Assembly: GCF_000941055.1 (NCBI RefSeq)
Contig: NZ_CP007202.1
Coordinates: forward strand, 1,112,001-1,176,000
DNA: 64,000 bases
Source: Siansivirga zeaxanthinifaciens CC-SAMT-1
GTDB taxonomy: Bacteria; Bacteroidota; Bacteroidia; Flavobacteriales; Flavobacteriaceae
Direction of reading: 5' to 3'
The position numbers and the translations under genes were made by a program. The notes under the pieces were generated by a model. The model was not told the origin of the DNA and ran no database searches. It saw only the letters and a program-made list of their open reading frames with translations. Shown one piece after another: positions 50,190-60,334 of this stretch (the first letter of the stretch is position 1; each line of letters begins with the position of its first letter).

Positions 50190-50579
50190 TTAATTACTTT
50201 TCTTAGGCTTGAATATTAAAGCATTTGAAAATTTACTTTTAATTTTTTTTAAGGCTCTATCTGCTTCAATTTTTGTTCTGAAATTACCAACCCAAGTTTT
50301 AAAATTAGGTTCTTCATAAACAACGATTGTTTTTATATCTTCAAAGGCATTTTTGAATTCTGTTTCAGCATTATAGGCGCCATTTCTGTTGCCATTATAA
50401 ATCTGAATTTTATACCTTTCTGTAGTATTTTTATTAATGTCCTTCTTTACATCAAGTAATTTTGTAATCTTTTCATCTTGATTAACTGTTAAAGTTCCTT
50501 CTTGTGCAAAAGACAACGATGTGCAAGCCATAAGGGTAATTGCAAGTAAATGAGCAGGTTTAATTTTCAAAGAATTCAT
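50190..50579 (-). CDS. SPOR-domain exported protein
   Basis: This 129-residue protein has a signal peptide (MNSLKIKPAHLLAITLMACTSLSFAQ) and a C-terminal SPOR-like domain (about 55-125). That domain includes RYKIQIYNGN, NFKTWVGNFRTKIEADRAL and a basic end. SPOR domains bind septal peptidoglycan lacking stem peptides. An in-frame TTG two codons upstream is rejected in favour of the ATG. A TACATTTG -7 element (50597-50604) precedes it. It is transcribed away from the ACIII operon. Confidence 0.85.
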   Translation of the reverse strand: MNSLKIKPAHLLAITLMACTSLSFAQEGTLTVNQDEKITKLLDVKKDINKNTTERYKIQIYNGNRNGAYNAETEFKNAFEDIKTIVVYEEPNFKTWVGNFRTKIEADRALKKIKSKFSNALIFKPKKSN

Positions 50580-50596
50580 TTTCAATATATTTTATA

Positions 50597-50604
50597 CAAA
50601 TGTA
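50597..50604 (-). promoter_or_regulatory. -7 element of the SPOR protein gene
   Basis: TACATTTG on the minus strand is a perfect match, 17 bp before the ATG. An ATACGTA half-site abuts it at 50604-50610 but without the second arm. Confidence 0.5.
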
Positions 50605-50702
50605 TACGTAATTAAATTAATTTCGGTTTTTTTTCTTATTTAGAATCTCTCTAAATTATCAATTAACAGTTCTGTAACATTTCTCAAATCGACTTTAAGT
50701 AT

Positions 50703-50710
50703 TACTTTTG
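50703..50710 (+). promoter_or_regulatory. -7 element of the actABCDEF-cox operon
   Basis: TACTTTTG, a perfect TAnnTTTG, lies 80 bp before the actA ATG. No clear TTTG -33 box is seen. Confidence 0.5.
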
Positions 50711-50790
50711 CGAGAGATTTTATTAAATCTTTTTTATTTAATTAATGACAAAAGTCATACCGAAGTTTAGAAGTTAATTTAGCCAACAAT

Positions 50791-52080
50791 ATGAGAAAGG
50801 TGATTCACCGTACATTAAGTAAAGACATTCTTGGTTTAAGCTTAATCATTGTATTAGCATTTACAACAGCTCTTTCAGCTCAAGGAGATCCAGTAAAAGG
50901 AAAATCATTGTTTAATGCCAATTGCGCAGCATGTCATCAATTAGATAAGAAAATGACAGGGCCTGCGTTGCGAAATGTACAACAACGTTTAGAGGAAGAA
51001 GAAGGTTTAGATAAATCTTGGATTTACAACTGGATTCATAACAGTTCAGGTCTCATTAAGTCTGGTGATGCTTATGCTAACAAAATATACAACGAGTATG
51101 GCGGGGCGGCAATGACAGCTTTTCCTCAGTTGTCTGAAGAAGATATTGATAATATTTTAGCCTACACAGCCGAGGTAAAAGAAGAAGCGCCTGCTACAGC
51201 TGCAGTTCAAGCAGAAGGTGGTGCAGCTCAAAGTTCTGGCGGAATTTCTAATGAAATTATTTTAGGAGCTTTAGCGATTCTTTTTATGTTGCTTGCTTTA
51301 GGGTTGTTTTTAGTAAACAAAACGCTTCGACGTTTTGCTTCTGCTCAAAACATCGAGTTGCCTGAAGCATCAGAAAAAACACCGCTTTGGAAAGCATTTG
51401 TGCAAAATCAATTTTTAATGGTTGTTATTGCCATTTTCTTCTTACTTACCAGTGCTTATTTTGTTTATGGTTATTTAATGCAGATAGGTGTAGATCAAGG
51501 TTATCAGCCGGTACAGCCAATTCATTTTTCACATAAAATTCACGCAGGAGATAATGGTATAGATTGTAAATACTGTCACTCATCTGCTAGAGTTAGTAAA
51601 GCTTCAGGTATTCCGTCTGTTAATATTTGTATGAACTGTCATAAATCTATTTACGAATACAATGGAGAAACCACTCCTGAGTATTCAAAAGAATTTTACG
51701 ATGGAGAAATTAAAAAGATATACAAAGCTGCAGGATGGGATGATGCCGAGCAAAAATACACAGGAAATACACAACCAATTAAATGGGTTAAAATCCATAA
51801 TTTACCAGACTTTGTTTACTTCAACCACTCACAACACGTAACTGTTGCCGGTGTAGAATGTCAAACGTGTCATGGTCCTATTGAAGAAATGGAAATTGTT
51901 AGTCAATTTGCTCCCTTAACAATGGGATGGTGTATTAACTGTCACAGAAGCACAAACGTAAAAGTAGAAGACAACGCATACTACACTAAAATTCACGAAG
52001 AATTATCTAAGAAATATGGTGTAGATAAATTAACTGCAGCTCAAATGGGCGGGTTAGAATGTGGTAAATGTCACTATTAA
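50791..52080 (+). CDS. actA: ActA, multiheme cytochrome c of alternative complex III, with fused N-terminal cytochrome c
   Basis: This 429-residue protein has a signal peptide (about 1-30) and an N-terminal cytochrome c domain with CAACH (C45, C48, H49). A membrane helix (about 160-178), a second helix and a C-terminal multiheme domain follow. The C-terminal part has five more CXXCH motifs (CKYCH, CMNCH, CQTCH, CINCH, CGKCH), so there are six hemes in all. Classical ActA is pentaheme; the extra heme domain would serve as an electron outlet to the oxidase encoded downstream. The first gene of actABCDEF. The complex oxidises menaquinol. Confidence 0.93.
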   Translation: MRKVIHRTLSKDILGLSLIIVLAFTTALSAQGDPVKGKSLFNANCAACHQLDKKMTGPALRNVQQRLEEEEGLDKSWIYNWIHNSSGLIKSGDAYANKIYNEYGGAAMTAFPQLSEEDIDNILAYTAEVKEEAPATAAVQAEGGAAQSSGGISNEIILGALAILFMLLALGLFLVNKTLRRFASAQNIELPEASEKTPLWKAFVQNQFLMVVIAIFFLLTSAYFVYGYLMQIGVDQGYQPVQPIHFSHKIHAGDNGIDCKYCHSSARVSKASGIPSVNICMNCHKSIYEYNGETTPEYSKEFYDGEIKKIYKAAGWDDAEQKYTGNTQPIKWVKIHNLPDFVYFNHSQHVTVAGVECQTCHGPIEEMEIVSQFAPLTMGWCINCHRSTNVKVEDNAYYTKIHEELSKKYGVDKLTAAQMGGLECGKCHY

Positions 52081-52113
52081 TAAATTTAATAAGAAGTAAT
52101 TCAATTATATAAT

Positions 52114-55100
52114 ATGTCATCAAACAAGAAATACTGGAAAAGTGTTGAGGAGCTAAACGAAAACAGCTCTATTGTTGAGACGCTAAAACAAAACGAGTTT
52201 GTAGCAGAGATTCCTACTGATGAATTTTTAGGTGATAAAAATACATTAGAATCAACCTCTACAACGCGTCGCGATTTCTTAAAATACGTAGGATTTACTA
52301 CAGCGGCTGCTTCACTTGCAGCTTGTGAAGGTCCTGTAAAAAAATCGATTCCTTATGTTGTGCAGCCCCATGAGATTATTCCTGGTGTTGCTAACTATTA
52401 TGCCACTACGATAGCAGATGGATTTGATTTTGCAAGTATTTTAGTTAAAACTCGTGAAGGTCGTCCAATTAAAATTGAAAATAACACTTTAGCTTCTACT
52501 AATGGAACAGCTAACGCCAGAGTTAATGCTTCCGTTCTAGGATTATATGATAGTTTAAGATTAAAAGGTCCTAAAAAAGCAGGAGCATCTATTTCTTGGA
52601 GTACATTTAATTCTGAAACTACAAAAAAATTAAACGAGCTCAAGGCAGCTAACAAAAAAATTGTTTTGTTAACTCAAACATTTGCTAGCCCTTCAACGCG
52701 TAATTTAATTGCAGACTTTAAAGAAGAGTATGGTAATGTTGAGCGTGTTATATATGATGCAGTTTCTGAGACAGCAGCTTTAGATGCTTTTGAAGCAAAA
52801 TATGGCAAACGAGCTTTAGCAAATTATGATTTTTCTAAAGCCATGACAATCGTTTCTTTTGCTGCAGATTTCTTAGGAGATTGGCAAGGAGGCGGTTTTG
52901 ATGCTGCATATTCAAAAAATAGAATTCCGCAAAACGGAAAAATGTCTCGTCACATTCAGTTTGAGTCTAATATGACTTTATCTGGAGCTAACGCAGACAA
53001 ACGTGTTATGTTAAAACCTAGCGAACAAAAATTAGCTTTAGCTAAATTGTACGCTTATGTTACAGGAACTTCTGTTTCTGGAACTTTACCATCTCATATC
53101 GATACAGCTGTTAAAAAAACTGCTGCTGAATTAAAGAAAGCAGGAAGCTCTGCTGTGGTTGTTACTGGTATTCAAGATGTAAACGCTCAAACAGTTGTAT
53201 TAGAGTTAAATACATTTTTAGCAAGTAAAGCATTCGACACAAAGGCTACAATAAAAACAAGACAAGGAGATGCAAAGCAAGTTTCACAACTTGTGTCAGA
53301 TATGAAAGCAGGTAAAGTAGCTGCTATCATTATGTGTGGCGTTAATCCTTTATATACATTACCAAATGCTTCAGAATTCGCTGAAGGATTGAAAAAAGTA
53401 GAATTATCTATTGCTTTTTCAATGAAAGAAGATGAAACATCTTCTGAAGTACAATATATTGCAGCAGCACCACATTACTTAGAATCTTGGGGTGATGTTG
53501 AAATAAAAGATGGTCATTACGGTTTAATGCAACCAACAATTCGTCCATTATTCGATACAAAACAATTTCAAGATGTTTTATTGATGTGGACTGCCAATGA
53601 TATGGCGTATAACGACTATATCAAGGAAGTTTGGAATGAAGATATTTTAAATGGTGCTTCATTTAATCAAGCATTACATGACGGACAGTTTGTTTCTAAA
53701 GTTTTCGAAATGGAAGACTATGATAAACTGGAAGGTGTTGTAAGTGAAAATTCGGTTACTGAAACTTCAACAGGTGTTGCAGCTAATGCTTTAGCAAGTG
53801 CAGCGAAATCTAGCGATTTTGAATTAACATTATATACAAAAACAGGTATGGGTGATGGTCAACAAGCCAATAACCCATGGTTACAAGAGTTTCCAGATCC
53901 TATTACAAGAACGTCTTGGGATAATTACTTAACCATTTCTAAAGCAGATGCAGATGCATTAGGCTTAGAAAATACCCACGTTGCAACCGGTGCCTTAAAT
54001 GGTAGCTACGCTAAAGTAACTGTTAACGGTGTTAGTGTTGTTGCTCCAGTTATGATTCAGCCAGGACAAGCAAAAGGTTCTGTTGGATTAGCACTTGGAT
54101 ATGGAAGAACTAAAGGTTTAAAAGAAGAAATGCAAACAGGTGTTAATGCTTATCCATTATACCAAGGTTTCAATTCTGTTCAAAGTGTAACTATTGAACC
54201 TGCTTCAGGCGAGCATGAATTTGCATCTGTTCAGTTACATAATACTTTAATGGGGCGTGGAGACATCATTAAGGAAACAACTCTAGAAGTTTTCAATACT
54301 AAAGATAAAAAGTACTGGAATCCGATGGCAATGGTTTCTTTAAATCATGAAGAAACTCCAGTAACCTCTCCAGAAGTAGATTTATGGGATGAGTTTGATC
54401 GTTCTATTGGTCATCATTTCAACCTGTCAATCGACTTAAATGCTTGTACTGGCTGTGGCGCTTGTGTTATTGCTTGTCATGCAGAAAACAACGTTCCTGT
54501 TGTTGGTAAAACTGAAGTACGTCGTAGCCGTGATATGCACTGGTTACGTATTGATAGATATTATTCACATCAAGAAAATTTTGAAGGTGATAATGAAGAA
54601 AAGGATTCTGCAAGTGGATTAGGTTTAGGTAATTATTTATTTGGTGACGGTGAAGGTAATGGTTCTTTATCTACACTAAATAGAATGGAAGAAGCCTCTG
54701 AAAACCCACAAGTTGCTTTCCAACCAGTTATGTGTCAGCACTGTAACCACGCGCCTTGTGAAACTGTTTGTCCAGTTGCGGCAACATCACACGGTCGTCA
54801 AGGTCAAAACCATATGGCTTATAACCGTTGTGTAGGTACAAGATATTGCGCTAACAACTGTCCTTATAAGGTACGTCGTTTTAACTGGTTCCTTTACAAC
54901 GGAAATGATGAATTTGATTACCATATGAATGACGATTTAGGTCGCATGGTATTAAATCCAGATGTTGTTGTACGTTCTCGTGGTGTTATGGAAAAATGTT
55001 CTATGTGTATTCAAAAAACACAAAAAACTATTCTTGATGCCAAACGTGATGGCCGAGTTATTAAAGATGGTGAATTCCAAACAGCTTGTTCTGCAGCTTG

Positions 55101-55257
55101 TGGAAATGGCGCTATGGTTTTTGGAGACATCAACGATAAAGAAAGTAAAGTTGCAAAACTTAAAGAAGATAATCGTATGTATCATTTGTTAGAGCACGTA
55201 GGAACAAAACCAAACGTGATGTATCAAACAAAAGTGAGAAATACAACAGAAGCATAA
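52114..55257 (+). CDS. actB: ActB, iron-sulfur subunit of alternative complex III
   Basis: This 1047-residue subunit begins with a Tat-like motif TTRRDFLKYVGF (arginines 52-53). A large molybdopterin-oxidoreductase-like region without catalytic cofactor ligands (about 80-720) follows. The C-terminal ferredoxin-like domain (about 755-1040) has CTGCGACVIACHAEN, CQHCNHAPCETVCP, CVGTRYCANNCPY and CSMCIQ. It binds several Fe-S clusters and links quinol oxidation to the cytochromes. The gene lies 33 bp after actA. Confidence 0.95.
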   Translation: MSSNKKYWKSVEELNENSSIVETLKQNEFVAEIPTDEFLGDKNTLESTSTTRRDFLKYVGFTTAAASLAACEGPVKKSIPYVVQPHEIIPGVANYYATTIADGFDFASILVKTREGRPIKIENNTLASTNGTANARVNASVLGLYDSLRLKGPKKAGASISWSTFNSETTKKLNELKAANKKIVLLTQTFASPSTRNLIADFKEEYGNVERVIYDAVSETAALDAFEAKYGKRALANYDFSKAMTIVSFAADFLGDWQGGGFDAAYSKNRIPQNGKMSRHIQFESNMTLSGANADKRVMLKPSEQKLALAKLYAYVTGTSVSGTLPSHIDTAVKKTAAELKKAGSSAVVVTGIQDVNAQTVVLELNTFLASKAFDTKATIKTRQGDAKQVSQLVSDMKAGKVAAIIMCGVNPLYTLPNASEFAEGLKKVELSIAFSMKEDETSSEVQYIAAAPHYLESWGDVEIKDGHYGLMQPTIRPLFDTKQFQDVLLMWTANDMAYNDYIKEVWNEDILNGASFNQALHDGQFVSKVFEMEDYDKLEGVVSENSVTETSTGVAANALASAAKSSDFELTLYTKTGMGDGQQANNPWLQEFPDPITRTSWDNYLTISKADADALGLENTHVATGALNGSYAKVTVNGVSVVAPVMIQPGQAKGSVGLALGYGRTKGLKEEMQTGVNAYPLYQGFNSVQSVTIEPASGEHEFASVQLHNTLMGRGDIIKETTLEVFNTKDKKYWNPMAMVSLNHEETPVTSPEVDLWDEFDRSIGHHFNLSIDLNACTGCGACVIACHAENNVPVVGKTEVRRSRDMHWLRIDRYYSHQENFEGDNEEKDSASGLGLGNYLFGDGEGNGSLSTLNRMEEASENPQVAFQPVMCQHCNHAPCETVCPVAATSHGRQGQNHMAYNRCVGTRYCANNCPYKVRRFNWFLYNGNDEFDYHMNDDLGRMVLNPDVVVRSRGVMEKCSMCIQKTQKTILDAKRDGRVIKDGEFQTACSAACGNGAMVFGDINDKESKVAKLKEDNRMYHLLEHVGTKPNVMYQTKVRNTTEA

Positions 55258-55285
55258 GTCTAATTAAAGAATCAATTATATAATT

Positions 55286-56743
55286 ATGGCGTCTCATTAC
55301 GAAGCACCTATTAGAAGGCCTTTAGTTACAGGTGATAAATCATACCACGATGTTACTGTGGATGTAGCTAAGCCTGTAGAAGGAAAAGCAAACAAACAAT
55401 GGTGGATAGTTTTTTCTATCGCATTACTAGCCTTTCTTTGGGGAATAGGGTGTATTTTATATACTATTTCAACGGGTATTGGAACCTGGGGTTTAAATAA
55501 AACTGTAGGTTGGGCATGGGATATTACTAACTTCGTTTGGTGGGTTGGTATTGGTCACGCAGGTACTCTTATTTCTGCTGTACTTTTATTATTCCGTCAA
55601 AAATGGAGAATGGCTATTAACCGTTCAGCAGAAGCGATGACAATATTCTCGGTAGTTCAAGCAGGATTGTTTCCAATTATTCACATGGGTAGACCATGGT
55701 TAGCATATTGGGTATTACCAATACCTAACCAGTTTGGATCCCTTTGGGTTAACTTTAACTCACCATTACTTTGGGACGTATTTGCAATTTCAACATATTT
55801 ATCGGTTTCATTAGTTTTCTGGTGGACAGGTTTACTTCCCGATTTTGCAATGTTACGTGATAGAGCCGTTAAACCTTTCCAAAAGAAAATTTACTCTTTA
55901 TTAAGTTTTGGTTGGTCTGGTAGAGCAAAAGATTGGCAACGTTTCGAAGAAGTATCATTGGTACTTGCTGGTTTAGCAACACCTTTAGTACTTTCGGTAC
56001 ATACCATTGTATCTTTTGACTTTGCTACATCTGTTATTCCAGGATGGCATACAACAATTTTCCCTCCTTATTTCGTTGCAGGAGCCGTTTTCTCTGGTTT
56101 TGCCATGGTAAATACATTACTTATAATCATGCGTAAAGTATGTAATCTTGAAGATTATATTACGGTACAACATATAGAATTGATGAACATTGTAATCATG
56201 ATTACAGGTTCTATTGTTGGAGTTGCTTATATTACTGAGTTATTTATTGCTTGGTATTCAGGAGTTGAATATGAACAATATGCGTTCTTAAACAGAGCTA
56301 CAGGTCCTTATGCTTGGGCATACTGGATGATGATGTCTTGTAATGTATTCTCTCCACAATTTATGTGGTTTAAGAAACTAAGAACTAGTATTATGTTCTC
56401 TTTCTTTATATCTATTGTTGTAAATATAGGTATGTGGTTTGAACGTTTTGTAATTATTGTAACCTCATTACATAGAGATTATTTACCATCTTCATGGACC
56501 ATGTTCTCACCAACCTATGTAGATATTGGTATTTTTGTTGGAACTATAGGTTTTTTCTTTGTGTTATTTTTATTATACTCAAGAACATTCCCTGTAATTG
56601 CTCAAGCCGAAGTTAAAACAATCTTGAAGTCTTCAGGAGAACGTTACAAAAAATTAAGAGAGGCTGGAAATAGTTTAGTTGGTACTGGTGCCGACGAAAG
56701 AACATCTGGAAATAAAGTTACTAACTTAAAAAATGAAGCTTAA
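55286..56743 (+). CDS. actC: ActC, NrfD-like membrane subunit of alternative complex III
   Basis: This 485-residue integral membrane protein has about ten helices and the NrfD/PsrC family layout. It probably forms the quinol-binding site and a proton path. The N-terminus (1-45) and the C-terminal tail (about 440-485) are soluble. The stop is 3 bp before actD, so translation is coupled. Confidence 0.95.
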   Translation: MASHYEAPIRRPLVTGDKSYHDVTVDVAKPVEGKANKQWWIVFSIALLAFLWGIGCILYTISTGIGTWGLNKTVGWAWDITNFVWWVGIGHAGTLISAVLLLFRQKWRMAINRSAEAMTIFSVVQAGLFPIIHMGRPWLAYWVLPIPNQFGSLWVNFNSPLLWDVFAISTYLSVSLVFWWTGLLPDFAMLRDRAVKPFQKKIYSLLSFGWSGRAKDWQRFEEVSLVLAGLATPLVLSVHTIVSFDFATSVIPGWHTTIFPPYFVAGAVFSGFAMVNTLLIIMRKVCNLEDYITVQHIELMNIVIMITGSIVGVAYITELFIAWYSGVEYEQYAFLNRATGPYAWAYWMMMSCNVFSPQFMWFKKLRTSIMFSFFISIVVNIGMWFERFVIIVTSLHRDYLPSSWTMFSPTYVDIGIFVGTIGFFFVLFLLYSRTFPVIAQAEVKTILKSSGERYKKLREAGNSLVGTGADERTSGNKVTNLKNEA

Positions 56744-56746
56744 TCA

Positions 56747-57277
56747 ATGGAAGCATCTAAAGTAATTCACGCCATTTATACAGATGATGATATTTTAATG
56801 TCTGCTGTAAAAAAAGTTAAGGCAGAAAGATATCACATTGAAGAGATATATACGCCGTTTCCTGTACACGGTCTAGACAAAGCTATGGGATTAGCTCCAA
56901 CTCGTATTGCTATTACGGCATTTTTATACGGTTTGGTTGGTTTAACAGTTGCTATTGTTATGATGAATTTTATCATGATAGAAGACTGGCCACAAAATAT
57001 TGGTGGTAAACCAAGTTTTAGCTATATAGAAAACATGCCGGCATTTGTTCCTATCATGTTTGAGCTAACGGTGTTTTTTGCAGCTCACCTAATGGTAATA
57101 ACATTTTATTTAAGAAGTAGAATGTGGCCTTTTAAAAATGCAGAAAATCCAGATCCAAGAACTACCGATGACCATTTTCTTATGGAAATCTCTGTTGATG
57201 GAAACGAAGCAGAACTAGAAAGTTTACTTAAGGAGACTGGAGCAGTTGAAGTTAATTTAATTGATAAAGCGCATTAA
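56747..57277 (+). CDS. actD: ActD (DUF3341) membrane subunit of alternative complex III
   Basis: This 176-residue protein has an N-terminal soluble alpha/beta part (1-50, ending in YTPFPVHGLDKAMG, the DUF3341 signature) and two membrane helices (about 60-80 and 100-125). A soluble tail follows. It lies between actC and actE with gaps under 10 bp. Confidence 0.95.
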   Translation: MEASKVIHAIYTDDDILMSAVKKVKAERYHIEEIYTPFPVHGLDKAMGLAPTRIAITAFLYGLVGLTVAIVMMNFIMIEDWPQNIGGKPSFSYIENMPAFVPIMFELTVFFAAHLMVITFYLRSRMWPFKNAENPDPRTTDDHFLMEISVDGNEAELESLLKETGAVEVNLIDKAH

Positions 57278-57285
57278 GAGTAGAT

Positions 57286-57840
57286 ATGAAGAGCTTAATT
57301 AAAATATTAGTAATTGCAGTTATTTTTGTAGCTGTATCATGTAAAAAAGATTCGGCACCTAACTACCAGTATATGCCAAATATGTATGAGCCATTGGCCT
57401 ATGAAACATATTCTGAAGCTGAAATTTTTAAAGGTGGATTAGAAGCACAATTACCAGCCGAAGGTTCTGTTGCCAGAGGATTTATTCCTTTTGATATTGA
57501 AAATTCTACTGAAGGTTATGCCTTAGCTAAAGAAACACTTAAAAGCCCAATAGACTCTACTCAGGTAGATTTAGACAAAGGAAAAGCGATGTATGAAATT
57601 TATTGTGCTATTTGTCATGGTAATAAAGGCGATGGTCAAGGAAACTTGGTAAAGCGTGAAAAAATATTAGGTATACCAAGCTACGATGATGCTGGAAGAG
57701 CCATTAACGAAGGAAGTATTTACCATACCATTTATTACGGTAAAAATGCAATGGGTTCTTATGCAAATCAAATTAACGAAGAAGAGCGCTGGCAAGTAGT
57801 TTCATATGTATTGAAATTAAAGGCAGATTTAGAAAAGTAA
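57286..57840 (+). CDS. actE: ActE, lipoprotein monoheme cytochrome c
   Basis: This 184-residue protein has a lipoprotein signal with lipobox VAVSC (C19) and a single heme-binding CAICH motif near 106. A methionine ligand is probably in the NAMGSYANQ segment (near 155). It should pass electrons from alternative complex III to the cytochrome c oxidase. It lies 8 bp after actD. Confidence 0.93.
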   Translation: MKSLIKILVIAVIFVAVSCKKDSAPNYQYMPNMYEPLAYETYSEAEIFKGGLEAQLPAEGSVARGFIPFDIENSTEGYALAKETLKSPIDSTQVDLDKGKAMYEIYCAICHGNKGDGQGNLVKREKILGIPSYDDAGRAINEGSIYHTIYYGKNAMGSYANQINEEERWQVVSYVLKLKADLEK

Positions 57841-57862
57841 GATAGATAAGATTATTATAGAT

Positions 57863-59212
57863 ATGTATACATTTTCAAATAAATTAAAGACATTTTCTTT
57901 CATCCTGATTATTCTTGGTGTATTAGGTGTTGGATATGGTTTTATGACATCTCATAAATCTTTAGAAGAAGTAAAAACCATGATAGCTGAAGAATCTGCA
58001 CACCACGGTGGAGGACATGCATCTGAAGCAACTCATGCAACAGCAGATTCGCATGGTGAAGCAGCTCATTCAGAAAATGCGCACGGAGCCGAAGCAGATC
58101 ATGATGCTCATGCACTTCATGTACAACATCAAATAGCAAACAGACCATGGTCTGCGTTATACGTAGCAGCCTTTTTCTTCATGATGATAGGTTTAGGTAT
58201 TTTAGCTTTTTATGCGATTCAAATAGCATCTCAAGCTGGATGGTCTCCAGTACTTTTTAGAGTTATGGAAGCTATTACTGCTTACGTTTTACCAGGAGCT
58301 CTTATTGTATTAGCTATAGCAGTAGCATCTGGAACCATAGGTCATTATAATTTATTTATATGGATGGATCCTGAAGTTGTAGCTGAAGATAAATTAATTC
58401 AAGGAAAACAAGGTTGGTTAAATTTACCTTGGTTTGCTATTAGAGGTTTAATTTTTATTGCTGGATGGAGTTTATACCGTCACTTTGCACGTAAATTCTC
58501 TATCGCTCAAGATACAGCCGAAGACACCAGTAATTTCAAAAAATCATTTAGAATTGCTGCTGCATTCTTAGTATTCTTTATCTATACCGAATCTATGATG
58601 TCTTGGGATTGGATAATGAGTGTAGATCCACACTGGTTCTCTACTTTGTTTGGATGGTATGTGTTTGCAAGTATGTTTGTAAGTGGAATTACAGTTTTAG
58701 CTTTAATGACAATCTATTTAAAATCTAAAAATTATTTAGAGTTTGTTAATGAAAACCATTTACATGATGTTGCTAAATTTATGTTTGCATTTAGTATTTT
58801 CTGGACCTATTTATGGTTCTCTCAATTCATGCTTATCTGGTATTCTAACATCCCAGAAGAGGTAACTTATTTTATATCTCGTTTCAACGATTATAAATTA
58901 CCTTTCTTAGGAATGGTTGTCATGAATTTCGTATTCCCGATTTTATTATTAATGAATGCCGATTACAAACGTATTCCATGGTTTGTTGTGATGGCAGGTA
59001 TAGTAATTTTAGTTGGTCATTATATAGATATTTTCAATATGATTATGCCTGCAACTGTTGGAGACAGATGGTTTATTGGAATTCCTGAAATTGCTTCCAT
59101 TTTATTATTTGCTGGATTATTCATTCTTATTGTATTTACTGCCTTAACTAAAGCTCCGTTATTAGTAAAAGGATATCCTTTAAGAAAGGAAAGCGAAGAT
59201 TTTCATTATTAA
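57863..59212 (+). CDS. actF: ActF, membrane subunit of alternative complex III, with His-rich N-terminal insert
   Basis: This 449-residue protein has about ten membrane helices and the NrfD-like fold of ActC/ActF. An unusual His/Ala/Glu-rich stretch (about 44-92) follows the first helix. It faces the periplasm if the N-terminal helix is inserted as usual. The stretch could bind metal such as copper for the adjacent oxidase, but this is inference. The coxB gene begins 29 bp downstream. Confidence 0.93.
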   Translation: MYTFSNKLKTFSFILIILGVLGVGYGFMTSHKSLEEVKTMIAEESAHHGGGHASEATHATADSHGEAAHSENAHGAEADHDAHALHVQHQIANRPWSALYVAAFFFMMIGLGILAFYAIQIASQAGWSPVLFRVMEAITAYVLPGALIVLAIAVASGTIGHYNLFIWMDPEVVAEDKLIQGKQGWLNLPWFAIRGLIFIAGWSLYRHFARKFSIAQDTAEDTSNFKKSFRIAAAFLVFFIYTESMMSWDWIMSVDPHWFSTLFGWYVFASMFVSGITVLALMTIYLKSKNYLEFVNENHLHDVAKFMFAFSIFWTYLWFSQFMLIWYSNIPEEVTYFISRFNDYKLPFLGMVVMNFVFPILLLMNADYKRIPWFVVMAGIVILVGHYIDIFNMIMPATVGDRWFIGIPEIASILLFAGLFILIVFTALTKAPLLVKGYPLRKESEDFHY

Positions 59213-59241
59213 TTAAGAATAAGTAAAGACGAACGACAACA

Positions 59242-60309
59242 ATGACTGCTTTATTAACAATTATAGTTTTAGTATTTATTTTAGTTGCCATTTGGCAAAT
59301 GGTAAAGATTTTCGATTTAGCACAAGCTAAAAACGAAAATTCACAAGTGGCCAACGATAAAGATAATACAGTGAATGGTTATTTAATGATGGGCTTTTTA
59401 GCTTTCATTTATGTAATTACTATTGTATGTTTTGTTAAATGGGGTGATTTGCCTTTATTATCTAATTCGGCCTCAGAACATGGGTCTACAATAGATAGTT
59501 TAATGATCATTTCTTTGGTAATTATATTTTTTGTACAAACCTTAACACAATTTCTTTTACATTATTTTGCTTTTAAATACAAGGGTGAAAAAGGTAAAAA
59601 AGCTTTGTTCTTTGCCGATAACAATAAATTAGAGGCTATTTGGACTATTATTCCAGTTATCGTTTTAGCAGGGTTAATTATATATGGTTTAAATACTTGG
59701 ATTAACATTATGGGTGTAGATGAAAGTGAAGATCCTTTAGTGGTTGAACTTTATGCGCAACAATTTAACTGGACAGCTAGATATGCTGGTGCAGATAACA
59801 CTTTAGGAAAAGCAAATGTTCGTTTAATTGATATTGATAAAGCCAATGTTTTAGGAGTAGATGAATCTGACCCGTATGCTCAAGATGATATCATCGTTAA
59901 AGAATTACACTTACCAGTAGGTAAACCTGTTTTATTTAAAATGCGTTCTCAAGATGTTTTACACTCTGCTTACATGCCTCATTTTAGAGCACAAATGAAC
60001 TGTGTGCCTGGTATGATTACTCAGTTTGGTTTCACACCAACAGTTACCACAGCAGAGATGAGACTGTCTACAGATATTTCAGATAAAGTAGCACATATAA
60101 ATGAAATTAGAGTTGAGAAAAGTAAAGCTTTAGCTGCTAAAGGTGAAGATGCTTTAGATCGTTACGAGTTTGATTACCTTTTATTATGTAATAAAATTTG
60201 TGGTACTTCTCATTACAATATGCAAATGAAAATTATCGTAGAAACTCAAGAAGAATTCGATGCTTGGATTAAAGAACAAAAAGCATTTAAAAACTCTTTA
60301 ACTAACTAA
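59242..60309 (+). CDS. coxB: Cytochrome c oxidase subunit II
   Basis: This 355-residue subunit carries two or three N-terminal membrane helices and a periplasmic cupredoxin domain. The dinuclear CuA ligands are H241 (LHSAYMP), C316, C320, H324 and M327 in CNKICGTSHYNM. It receives electrons from the ActE/ActA cytochromes and passes them to subunit I. There is no fused cytochrome c domain. It lies directly downstream of actF and 25 bp before coxA. Confidence 0.96.
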   Translation: MTALLTIIVLVFILVAIWQMVKIFDLAQAKNENSQVANDKDNTVNGYLMMGFLAFIYVITIVCFVKWGDLPLLSNSASEHGSTIDSLMIISLVIIFFVQTLTQFLLHYFAFKYKGEKGKKALFFADNNKLEAIWTIIPVIVLAGLIIYGLNTWINIMGVDESEDPLVVELYAQQFNWTARYAGADNTLGKANVRLIDIDKANVLGVDESDPYAQDDIIVKELHLPVGKPVLFKMRSQDVLHSAYMPHFRAQMNCVPGMITQFGFTPTVTTAEMRLSTDISDKVAHINEIRVEKSKALAAKGEDALDRYEFDYLLLCNKICGTSHYNMQMKIIVETQEEFDAWIKEQKAFKNSLTN

Positions 60310-60334
60310 TCAATTAAAAGATAATATATAGATT

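Noticed and set aside
50604-50610. ATACGTA half-site near the SPOR gene as a fifth operator
   Set aside because: Only one arm is present and it abuts the -7 element instead of standing 22 bp away.
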